Shown: one piece after another, positions 30,089 to 35,797 of the stretch | Layout: every line of letters starts with the position of its first letter | Numbering within the stretch: the first letter of the stretch is position 1 | IMG/VR virus record: IMGVR_UViG_3300032069_000029 | Location: 1 to 35,797 of that record | Strand: one strand, 5' to 3' | DNA from: a virus | DNA: 35,797 nucleotides | Translations under genes and position numbers: made by a program | The notes under the pieces: model-generated | Databases searched by the model: none | What the model was told of the DNA's origin: nothing | The model's input: the letters and a program-made list of their open reading frames with translations, nothing else

Positions 30089-32116
30089 TTATCCTTCTTC
30101 TCTCATCAAATCGATTCGGTGCCAGCCAGTAATACATTTCTCACCTACAAAAAAAGTCCACATTTCAGCAATTTCCTTTACACCTACCCATTGGGCAACA
30201 TACCGGGAATCACTGGAGAGAGTACCATTTATCATAATCGGGATACCTGACGGTTGTATGTAAGACAGAGAATGAAAATGCCCCATTACCAGTACATCCC
30301 AGGGTGGCAAACTTTGATTCCAGCGAAGTGAACGCCTATCAATTCCATAAAAGGGAAGTGAGTTGCCCGTGATAAATACCTTGCCATTACGCCTAGCGAT
30401 GAATGCCCCGTTTTTAACAGTGGGGCACCACACGATTCCCTTATGGTTTTCTCTAAATATTTGGTTTCTACCAGACCTCACTTCGGCGTGCCTGCTTCTC
30501 CGTGGCATAAAAATTGCATTATCGTGTCCCGCCGTGCGTGCTTTATGACTCCTAAACCCGCAGATAGTAGCAAGGTGTTGAAAGACATCATTACTCTCGT
30601 TATTTGATTGCCAAAAATATTCACCATTCTGAGCACCATCACCTTTCATAAGAGTATCAAACATGATTCTTAATTGCCTTGTGGGTAATTTAACTATCCA
30701 CTTGGGAAAAGGCTTTGATTGCGGGACAAGCCTTAATAACTCATTCCTAATGTTACCCCTAATGTAGAAGTCGGTGCGTCTTTGGTCTACCCTTTTCGTA
30801 TACTCAGCCCCCAAGTTGGCAAGTGATTGCTCTATCTCCGCAGTATACTGGCTGTGGACAATATGACTCTGTGTTATTTTGATTAGTTTATTTTGAATTG
30901 AGCCTTCTGTTAAAATCCAACCGCACAACCTGATAATGTCATCTGAATATATTTCAGGGTAACTATCTCTTAAAGTAGCGCTAAGTAGAGGATATGTTTG
31001 TGAATTAAGATTACTTGCTTTCACTATATCAGGGATAAATTTCTTGCTGCGTTTGCCATTTGATTGTCGGTAAGTCAAGCGGTCAACTATACATCTATGA
31101 TTGGGAGTTAAAAGCATATCTAGGCTTCGATGTTTTACATGAACCATTTCGCCGTCATAGTTATTGATTGTTATGTGTTCAAGTGCCTGTAATTCTAATG
31201 CATCCTCATTGATATTGTAACTTACAATTTTTTCGCCAATAATTAAATCTGAATATTTCTTAAAACCATCTTCCGTGAGGCATTCAGTTTTATCGTCGAC
31301 ACAAAGGTACATTGGAATTTTGTCTCCATGTAAAATTAAAAACTTGAGATTCTGGATTTTCTGGATTGCGTAAAAATCATCCCTAACCACACTTATTTTA
31401 ACTTGCGGATAATTAAGCAGTCCTACCTTCAACATATCATAAACAACGATATTCCAATTAGCAGCAAAGGAGAAATACTTTCCGAGTATTCCGTGGTTAC
31501 CTGTTACACAAATGATTTCTATTTCTGAATACCATTGACAAGCGTTAATAATAAAACTAGAAAGTTCACTATAGGCAAGCCACTTTTGCTCATCTAAGGT
31601 TAATTCCAATTCATCTAACATCACCTGCTTACCGATAAGCTCGCCGTGGCATATATCTCCAATAAGAAATATATTTAGCTTATTAACCGGGCAAAATTTG
31701 CGCTGAATATCTGCAAATCTACAAGTGGCACTGTAAAGTCTACCCATCCTTTTTAGAGCAACATTTTTATTGAAGGATTTTGTCTTTAGCCCGAACTGTG
31801 TGTCACTGAGGAGCAAAACCTGTTCTTCCTCTTTTTCTTTTTCTTCTTGAATGGGCGGAGGTCTAAGTTCTATCTTTGGTATGGGTAGAGTAATTGGTTC
31901 TGGTTTTGGTTGTGGTTCAGAAAATTGGGATGTGGGATTGGAGTTATGCGCCGATTCGGACAGATAAATTCCTCGCCTTGACATAGCGCATTGAAAGTTG
32001 CTCCGATTCTTAAAACCAAAAACCTTTGCATATTCATCCCTTTCGTGTCTCGTAGATGTCAAGTATTTTTTGACAAATTCTACCCATTGAGGGTCTTTTT
32101 CACTCGGTAATGACAT
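30089..32116 (-). CDS. Metallophosphoesterase interrupted by an intein
   Basis: A 675-residue precursor. Residues 1-50 look like a DNA-binding helix-turn-helix, followed by a Pro-rich linker. The calcineurin-like phosphoesterase shows motif I SDTQFG (104-109; Gln where D-x-H has His), GDICHG (153-158), GNHG (206-209), HGD (263-265) and GHFH (612-615). An intein occupies 272-585, between the HGD and GHFH motifs. Excision would leave a 361-residue enzyme. It overlaps the upstream gene by 17 bp and likely depends on coupled translation. Phage relatives are thought to act on nucleic acids or nucleotides; substrate unknown. Confidence 0.85.
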   Translation of the reverse strand: MSLPSEKDPQWVEFVKKYLTSTRHERDEYAKVFGFKNRSNFQCAMSRRGIYLSESAHNSNPTSQFSEPQPKPEPITLPIPKIELRPPPIQEEKEKEEEQVLLLSDTQFGLKTKSFNKNVALKRMGRLYSATCRFADIQRKFCPVNKLNIFLIGDICHGELIGKQVMLDELELTLDEQKWLAYSELSSFIINACQWYSEIEIICVTGNHGILGKYFSFAANWNIVVYDMLKVGLLNYPQVKISVVRDDFYAIQKIQNLKFLILHGDKIPMYLCVDDKTECLTEDGFKKYSDLIIGEKIVSYNINEDALELQALEHITINNYDGEMVHVKHRSLDMLLTPNHRCIVDRLTYRQSNGKRSKKFIPDIVKASNLNSQTYPLLSATLRDSYPEIYSDDIIRLCGWILTEGSIQNKLIKITQSHIVHSQYTAEIEQSLANLGAEYTKRVDQRRTDFYIRGNIRNELLRLVPQSKPFPKWIVKLPTRQLRIMFDTLMKGDGAQNGEYFWQSNNESNDVFQHLATICGFRSHKARTAGHDNAIFMPRRSRHAEVRSGRNQIFRENHKGIVWCPTVKNGAFIARRNGKVFITGNSLPFYGIDRRSLRWNQSLPPWDVLVMGHFHSLSYIQPSGIPIMINGTLSSDSRYVAQWVGVKEIAEMWTFFVGEKCITGWHRIDLMREEG
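30362..31303 (-). mobile_element. Intein with LAGLIDADG endonuclease domain
   Basis: A 314-residue protein intron. It begins at Cys272 (CVDDKTECLTEDGFKKYSDL, classical block A), has block B-like DMLLTPNHRCIV near 333-344, two LAGLIDADG-type motifs (LCGWILTEGSI near 397-407 and DTLMKGDGA near 487-495), and ends with GKVFITGN followed by Ser586 as the +1 nucleophile. Cys1, the terminal Asn and Ser+1 are the residues needed for splicing. The penultimate residue is Gly rather than the usual His, a known variation. Confidence 0.92.
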
Positions 32117-32285
32117 CAGCAGAAGCCGAAGCCTCAGTGTCCTCCTTTAATAATTTTTCTCCATAGAAACGACCACCGCTAAAAAGGTTCTTTTCTGCAG
32201 GGTCATCTAATGTGTCCAGGAAACATTGACCGCAGAGTTTTTCCCCACAGTCGCAAACGCAGCCACAATTCTCACACTTGCACAA
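32100..32285 (-). CDS. Small cysteine-rich protein
   Basis: A 61-residue protein starting at TTG 32285 with AAGGGGGG about 11 bases upstream. Cysteines at C2, C4, C7, C9, C11 and C13 are followed by C-x2-C at 18-21, enough for one or two zinc sites or a metallothionein-like cluster. The C-terminal half is acidic. Its end overlaps the phosphoesterase start. Start codon is unusual; no family recognised. Confidence 0.6.
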   Translation of the reverse strand: MCKCENCGCVCDCGEKLCGQCFLDTLDDPAEKNLFSGGRFYGEKLLKEDTEASASADVITE

Positions 32286-32343
32286 CTTGTTAATATACCC
32301 CCCTTATCTTTGTCGTGACGTCTTATATATCATCACTCTAGTT

Positions 32344-32817
32344 CTATTTCATTTGGATAGAAGCATCTGCATGATAGATTGTTTTGATTTTGTAACCAGG
32401 ATTAGTACCCGCAATCCAGATGTCGCCATTCTGAGGTTCAACCTCAAATAATCCTGATGGAGTTAGGATAACATTCCAGGCATGACCACCGAAGGATGCC
32501 TCTCCCCAAACCTCAAAACAACCATTGGCTAGATATTTAACCGCTACATGGTCGCACAGGTGTCTGGCGAACTTATCACAATCAAAGCCACGCTGGGTGG
32601 CCGTTATCGGTTGATAATTTGGTGCTGAGGCATGAGCTTCAAGTATCCAATCTACCCATGTACTCTCATCCACAAACCAGTAATAATCATCTCTCTCGCC
32701 AAGATTGCAGGATATTCCCGCCACACTAAAAGCGGATTCAACTTCTACGGCAGACATGACATACCACCCGCCTTGTATCGTTGGTGCAGAAAATAGAGAT
32801 TTAAGAAAATTGCACAC
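32344..32817 (-). CDS. Transglutaminase/papain-like cysteine hydrolase (candidate lysis enzyme)
   Basis: A 157-residue protein. The pattern GFDCDKFARHLCDH (Cys80), SFGGHAWNVI (His112) and FEVEPQNGD (acid/Asn near 126-130) is the spacing of a transglutaminase-like Cys-His-Asp/Asn catalytic site, as in several phage and bacterial cell-wall or protease enzymes. Its start shares one base with the lipoprotein stop (TAATG), and a holin-like gene is two genes upstream, so endolysin is an attractive guess. It has no signal peptide. Enzyme activity is inferred only. Confidence 0.55.
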   Translation of the reverse strand: MCNFLKSLFSAPTIQGGWYVMSAVEVESAFSVAGISCNLGERDDYYWFVDESTWVDWILEAHASAPNYQPITATQRGFDCDKFARHLCDHVAVKYLANGCFEVWGEASFGGHAWNVILTPSGLFEVEPQNGDIWIAGTNPGYKIKTIYHADASIQMK

Positions 32818-33389
32818 TACTTAATTACCTCAATCTCCTGGATATACAGAGACTCCGCCGAACAAGGATATGGCGTATCTACAAAATTCTGGTTATAGTC
32901 CATGCCCATCTTAACTGTAACGGGAATATCGTAGGCAGGTTCGACATAAATCTCTCCCCTATCTTTGGTATTGAAGAGCATGATTACATGACCATTGCCG
33001 TTGCTAAAACCCAGCAAGACAACCCAAGTATCCCATCCTGCTACTCTAGCACTATCAGCAAAGTCTCTGGCACGCTGCATACAGTTCTCATATTTACATC
33101 TCTTTGATGGGTCATCCCGTAGAAATTTCAATAGTTCCGCATAGGTAGGATTGTTAAGTTGGATGTCGCCTATTGCCCATCTTTTTGAGCAATCTGTAAG
33201 TCCTGCCTTATAGCCGACACCGTATGCTTTCTCCTGCATTACCTTAAGGTCTTCAACAGTCGTACAGACTTCAGCCTTGTCATCGCCTAAGTTGATAGGC
33301 GCTGTTACTGGCTGGACACTTTGTGTGTGTGTGCACCCAGCCAGCAACACGGCGAGGAGGAGAAATAGTGAAAGCCTAAACCTGGTCAA
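32817..33389 (-). CDS. Lipoprotein with transglutaminase-like fold
   Basis: A 190-residue protein. Residues 1-18 are a signal peptide with lipobox LLAGC (lipidated Cys19), so the mature protein should be anchored to the membrane outside the cytoplasm. The body contains YENCMQRARDFADSARVAGW (Cys103), GNGHVIMLF (His134) and IYVEPAYD (Asp154), again a Cys-His-Asp order. It overlaps the holin gene by 14 bp and the next gene by one base. A phage lipoprotein in a lysis cassette could be spanin-like or a superinfection-exclusion factor. Confidence 0.65.
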   Translation of the reverse strand: MTRFRLSLFLLLAVLLAGCTHTQSVQPVTAPINLGDDKAEVCTTVEDLKVMQEKAYGVGYKAGLTDCSKRWAIGDIQLNNPTYAELLKFLRDDPSKRCKYENCMQRARDFADSARVAGWDTWVVLLGFSNGNGHVIMLFNTKDRGEIYVEPAYDIPVTVKMGMDYNQNFVDTPYPCSAESLYIQEIEVIK

Positions 33390-34092
33390 GTTGTGACCTC
33401 TTAAGAATGAAGTCCTGCAACCTGATTAGGCTGATATAGTAACCTTCGCCTAACTGTCGAGCCTTGAACTCCAAATCTGGGTAAGTACAGCCTATGGTTT
33501 TGTTGCCACAAGTCATACAACCGAGGTTATCGTTCATGTGTTCGGTTGCATAGGTTATTGGGTCAACATTCGCTGGTAGTCCCCAAATTTCTCTGAAGGA
33601 CTCTTTAGCATAGCCTATCAAGGCATCCAGAGCGTCCTTATGAGCCTGTATGTTGTCGAAGTTCATGCCCCAATAGACATCATAAGCTGCACTGAATAGA
33701 CTTGACGGATTCTTTTTCTGCCACGATATGACAGAATCGCACAAGGTATTAACCCTCGCTTTAAAGTCTGCGGGGTCAAATACTGTGACTTGTTGTGGTG
33801 ATATAGTCACTGGTTCTGGTAATGTAGCGGAATCATCACCAGTAACCGTAGCCGTAGATGTTCCGCCATTAGCTTTTGGGGTTGTGCCATTGGACTTGCC
33901 ATTCCCCGTAAAGGTGAAGTTCTTGATGCCGGTGTAGCCAAACCAGAATAGGATAATGCCTACAACGACCTTGAATACATCACCCGAAGGGAATGCACCG
34001 CTTACTGACATCATAAACAGTAGAACGATTGCAACAAGTGTTAGCGCTGGCTGCATCAGCCCCTTGATAAAATCTATGATTTTCTGGTCCAT
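33376..34092 (-). CDS. Holin-like membrane protein with a large C-terminal domain
   Basis: A 238-residue protein led by AATAGGAGGTAAAACAAA. Two membrane segments (about 14-34, LTLVAIVLLFMMSVSG; and 39-58, VFKVVVGIILFWFGYTGI) with a short loop and a short charged N-terminus are holin-like. Typical holins end soon after; here a Thr/Gly-rich linker and a 140-residue globular domain with Cys-containing CMTCGNKTIGC follow. It is the first gene of the leftward late unit and is followed by the lipoprotein and hydrolase. Fusion to an unknown domain is unusual. Confidence 0.65.
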   Translation of the reverse strand: MDQKIIDFIKGLMQPALTLVAIVLLFMMSVSGAFPSGDVFKVVVGIILFWFGYTGIKNFTFTGNGKSNGTTPKANGGTSTATVTGDDSATLPEPVTISPQQVTVFDPADFKARVNTLCDSVISWQKKNPSSLFSAAYDVYWGMNFDNIQAHKDALDALIGYAKESFREIWGLPANVDPITYATEHMNDNLGCMTCGNKTIGCTYPDLEFKARQLGEGYYISLIRLQDFILKRSQLDQV

Positions 34093-34192
34093 TTTGTTTT
34101 ACCTCCTATTTTGAATTTGTACCGACCTGCTAAATCAGAAGTTGTGGGTTTTAATAAATTGTTATCATACACTTCCCCCCTTTTGCCTTTTT

Positions 34193-34230
34193 GTTTAATA
34201 AGCCTCTTTGTTATTAAACGTTTGTTTAAT
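34193..34230. promoter_or_regulatory. Three GTTTAAT half-sites downstream of the leftward late promoter
   Basis: GTTTAATAA (34193-34201) and TTATTAAAC (34211-34219) form a perfect 9-bp dyad with 9-bp spacer. ATTAAAC (34213-34219) and GTTTAAT (34224-34230) form a second dyad with a 4-bp spacer that shares the middle half-site. The sites lie just downstream of the predicted start, where a bound repressor would block transcription; alternating mRNA hairpins are the other option. Confidence 0.6.
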
Positions 34231-34246
34231 TGAGCACCTTCTCTCT

Positions 34247-34275
34247 ATTATTTCATTCTCTATCTGATTTGTCAA
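34247..34275 (-). promoter_or_regulatory. Leftward late (lysis) promoter
   Basis: On the minus strand TTGACA (34270-34275), a 17-bp spacer and AATAAT (34247-34252) give a near-consensus sigma70 promoter. The leader to the holin gene is about 150 bases and contains the GTTTAAT sites. Confidence 0.7.
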
Positions 34276-34297
34276 TACCTTTTAGTAAAATACTTGG

Positions 34298-34374
34298 TTT
34301 ATTTTTTACAGATACGATTTTACACGGTATCCTGTACTCTTTTACACGGTATCATATAACAGGGGGCTTGACAG
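34298..34374 (-). repeat. Right copy of the 77-bp inverted repeat (control element)
   Basis: Reverse complement of 6531-6607 with one difference. It lies between the leftward late promoter and the rightward early promoter, whose -35 box is at its edge, exactly mirroring the left copy. Confidence 0.9.
34318..34353 (-). promoter_or_regulatory. Paired GATACCGTGTAAAA boxes (right copy)
   Basis: On the minus strand two identical boxes occupy 34340-34353 and 34318-34331, again with a 22-bp period, just upstream of the rightward early -35 box. Confidence 0.7.
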
Positions 34375-34397
34375 ATTCAAAGGAAGTGTGTTATTTT
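34368..34397 (+). promoter_or_regulatory. Rightward early promoter
   Basis: TTGACA (34368-34373) with an 18-bp spacer and TATTTT (34392-34397). The -10 box is weaker than that of the mirrored leftward promoter, so it may depend more on an activator bound at the paired boxes. Confidence 0.65.
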
Positions 34398-34442
34398 ATT
34401 TACGTGGGCAGAAAAGCTCAAATAAAATAGAGAGGGGACGAG

Positions 34443-34622
34443 ATGAGTAAATTTTCTGTCTGGATTAGGCGAGAGGAACAAGGTAAGGACCCCGAACTTG
34501 TGCAACTACCGACACCAGAGGCAGGGTACACAATTATAGATTATGTGCGAGAGTGTGCCTACGTGAATGTCTTACCCCGGGAAATGACACAACAAAACCA
34601 TCCTGAGTACCTTAAAAATTAA
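34443..34622 (+). CDS. First gene of the rightward early unit, unknown function
   Basis: A 59-residue protein starting at ATG 34443 after AGAGAGGGGACGAG. The N-terminal half is charged (FSVWIRREEQGKDPELVQLP). The middle (TIIDYVRECAYVNVLPREM) could be a helix. It is promoter-proximal and stops two bases before the long helix of the structured RNA. No family recognised. Confidence 0.65.
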   Translation: MSKFSVWIRREEQGKDPELVQLPTPEAGYTIIDYVRECAYVNVLPREMTQQNHPEYLKN

Positions 34623-34623
34623 A

Positions 34624-34863
34624 TAGAGTTGTGCTTATGGCTGAATAAGCTGCTAAGCAGGGCTAAGGCACTAAGCGGGCTAGTGATGAACTAGCTTCCC
34701 AGGCTAACTCTGTGAGGGCAAACGCTTAGGTTGCGTGCCCACCCAATGTATTACTTATACAGTTGGACACTACTGCCGAGGGCACAAAACTTGAAAGAGA
34801 AGATGAACCTAGTAGGGGAGAAGTCCTCCAATGGTATCACGGTTCTTTCTAAGCATAATTCTA
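34624..34863 (+). ncRNA. Large putative structured RNA in the early operon
   Basis: A 14-bp terminal helix pairs TAGAGTTGTGCTTA (34624-34637) with TAAGCATAATTCTA (34850-34863; two G-U). Inside are: CTAAGCG/CGCTTAG (34671-34677 with 34723-34729); hairpin GCTAG-TGATGAA-CTAGC (34679-34695); GTGCCC/GGGCAC (34735-34740 with 34780-34785) enclosing a 9-bp hairpin CCAATGTAT/ATACAgTTGG with one bulged G (34743-34766); and GAACC/GGTTC (34805-34809 with 34841-34845) enclosing GGGGA-GAAG-TCCTC (34815-34828). No credible reading frame covers it. It lies between two early genes in a compact genome. I could not match it to a known RNA class; pairings were found by eye. Confidence 0.65.
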
Positions 34864-34893
34864 CTTAATTTTTAAGATAGAGAGAAAATAGAG

Positions 34894-35154
34894 ATGCCGA
34901 AACAAAATCAAGACCCTTTTCCGACTTCCAGTATTGGTCTTGCCAGTTATCTTCACGCTTTGGGTGGTAGAATTATTGACATAGACCGAAGCAATCCCCA
35001 GGAGCAAGTCTTTCTATTCAAATTGACAGACAAACTAGATGCAGAAATCCAGCATTACTACGATGGAACTGGCCTGGTAAGTGGCCTGGCTGTTGATAAT
35101 TCAAGAGGTGAACTTTTTAGATTACTCAGAAATAAGCAAGCAATAAATACATAG
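34894..35154 (+). CDS. DUF5659-like small phage protein
   Basis: An 86-residue protein led by AGAGAGAAAATAGAG. FPTSSIGLASYLHALGG (9-25) followed by a strand (IIDIDR), a FLFKL strand and a C-terminal LFRLLRNK helix resembles the short DUF5659-type domain found in many phages. Weak purine-rich ribosome binding site. It is the first gene after the structured RNA. Function unknown. Confidence 0.6.
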   Translation: MPKQNQDPFPTSSIGLASYLHALGGRIIDIDRSNPQEQVFLFKLTDKLDAEIQHYYDGTGLVSGLAVDNSRGELFRLLRNKQAINT

Positions 35155-35167
35155 AGAGGAGATGGAG

Positions 35168-35467
35168 ATGAGTACTTATCCAATGTGCAGCGAATGTAGC
35201 GAAATCCTTTGGGAATTAGCCGAAACAGAAGCCGGGATGTGTGAGAAATGCCAGAAGGAATTAATGGGATTTAATCTCAGCTACGCCTTAACCAAGTTCG
35301 AATCATCTATTCCCGACAGTAAACCGACGAGACGAAATGAGCCCGTAACCTGCCCTTTATGTAAAAAACAAGATGAAAATGCAGCTGGTCACCGAGGTGT
35401 TGTAAAGTGCCTGAATTGCGGGATGTTGTATTTCATTTTGAGGAGAGGAGAGAAATGGACAATCTAA
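35168..35467 (+). CDS. Double zinc-ribbon protein
   Basis: A 99-residue protein with two zinc-binding units: C-x2-C near residues 7-10 with C-x2-C at 25-28 (CSEC...CEKC), and CPLCK (62-66) with CLNCG (80-84). I favour ATG 35168, for which GAGAGGAG has better spacing than for the ATG two codons earlier. The end overlaps the pentapeptide gene by 13 bp. Tandem ribbons suggest nucleic-acid or RNA-polymerase binding, fitting an early regulator, but this is a guess. Confidence 0.65.
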   Translation: MSTYPMCSECSEILWELAETEAGMCEKCQKELMGFNLSYALTKFESSIPDSKPTRRNEPVTCPLCKKQDENAAGHRGVVKCLNCGMLYFILRRGEKWTI

Positions 35468-35797
35468 TCGAAATCCTAGGGAAACACACAAAGTGGAGTA
35501 AGGGAGAAGATGGCGGAAAGCGGGCTGACCTGTCTGAGGCTAACCTGTCTGAGGCTGACCTGTCTGAGGCTGACCTGTCTGAGGCTGACCTGTCTAGGGC
35601 TGACCTGTCTAGGGCTAACCTGTCTGGGGCTAACCTGTCTGAGGCTAACCTGTCTAGGGCTGACCTGTCTAGGGCTGACCTGTTTAGGGCTAACCTGTCT
35701 GGGGCTAACCTGTCTGAGGCTAACCTGTCTAGGGCTGACCTGTCTAGGGCTGACCTGTTTAGGGCTAACCTGTCTGGGGCTAAACTGTCTGAGGCTT
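35455..35797 (+). CDS. Pentapeptide-repeat protein, N-terminal part (continues at base 1)
   Basis: ATG at 35455 follows GAGGAGAGGAGAGAA. About 22 residues of unique sequence ([20 protein letters not shown]) lead into A(D/N)LS(E/R/G) pentapeptides that run off the window. After removing the 123-bp overlap it joins in frame to the C-terminal part ending at 521. The repeat is very regular and highly similar at DNA level (75-bp higher-order unit), so the true repeat number may differ from the assembly. Confidence 0.88.
   Translation, partial: MDNLIEILGKHTKWSKGEDGGKRADLSEANLSEADLSEADLSEADLSRADLSRANLSGANLSEANLSRADLSRADLFRANLSGANLSEANLSRADLSRADLFRANLSGAKLSEA
35675..35797 (+). repeat. Right copy of the 123-bp terminal overlap
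   Basis: Same as bases 1-123 apart from A at 35784 (C at 110). The mismatch turns an AAC (Asn) codon into AAA (Lys) inside a repeat unit, which could be a sequencing error at the contig edge or real repeat variation. Confidence 0.85.

Noticed and set aside
30089-31303. Idea that the LAGLIDADG motifs here mark a separate homing endonuclease gene
   Set aside because: They lie in one continuous frame with intact intein splice-junction residues and flanking phosphoesterase halves.
35521-35797. CRISPR-like regular repeats at the right edge and at 1-170
   Set aside because: The 15-bp period is in frame and encodes A(D/N)LSx pentapeptides; there are no unique spacers.
1-35797. Prophage or integrated element with lysogeny functions
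   Set aside because: No integrase, excisionase, CI-like repressor or att-like site was found, and the ends overlap each other instead of joining host genes.
1-35797. tRNA genes, CRISPR arrays, insertion sequences or a diversity-generating retroelement
   Set aside because: No cloverleaf, spacer array, transposase or reverse transcriptase pattern was seen on either strand.

Overview
This window is almost certainly a complete, or very nearly complete, genome of a tailed double-stranded DNA bacteriophage. It carries terminase small and large subunits, portal, scaffold, HK97-type major capsid protein, tail adaptor, tail fibre, holin, a recombination module and a RepA-like helicase. There is no rRNA, tRNA, integrase or lysogeny gene that I can see. 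The first 123 bases and the last 123 bases are the same apart from one base, and both lie inside one pentapeptide-repeat gene. Joining them restores that gene in frame, so the contig is best read as a circle (or a circularly permuted molecule) of about 35.67 kb. Genes are densely packed, with ATGA/TAATG overlaps and strong AGGAGG-type ribosome binding sites. The host is a bacterium (Shine-Dalgarno leaders, sigma70-like promoters, a lipobox lipoprotein) but cannot be named from sequence alone. The absence of a recognisable tape measure, sheath or tube protein, and a giant protein between portal and scaffold, suggest a short-tailed phage; this is tentative.

Layout on the circle. Two control regions (about 6.50-6.69 kb and 34.19-34.40 kb) share a 77-bp nearly perfect inverted repeat holding two GATACCGTGTAAAA boxes spaced 22 bp apart. 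Each region has diverging promoters, so four transcription units leave them in mirror symmetry. (1) Rightward early unit, 34.4 kb through the junction to about 5.0 kb: small proteins, a 240-base region that folds as a large structured RNA, the pentapeptide protein, a recombination cassette (coiled-coil protein, PD-(D/E)XK nuclease, single-strand annealing protein) and a RepA-like ATPase followed by a dense TGTCCCC repeat cluster that may be an origin. (2) Leftward early unit, 6.49 to 4.92 kb: five small genes, the first closed by an apparent terminator/attenuator. (3) Rightward late unit, 6.7 to 29.2 kb: orotate phosphoribosyltransferase (pyrE), a second structured leader, then packaging, capsid and tail genes. 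(4) Leftward late unit, 34.1 to 29.3 kb: holin-like protein, a lipoprotein and a second protein with transglutaminase-like triads, an intein-containing metallophosphoesterase and a RusA resolvase. Units 1 and 2 converge near 4.9 kb, units 3 and 4 near 29.2 kb.

Most notable: the mirrored control regions; the structured RNA at 34624-34863 closed by a 14-bp helix; a smaller three-way-junction RNA at 7503-7577 behind a strong promoter; a 2253-residue virion-module protein; a glycosyltransferase-methyltransferase fusion inside the head operon; pyrE cargo; a likely ATT start codon for a tail protein; and two LAGLIDADG selfish elements (one free-standing, one in an intein).
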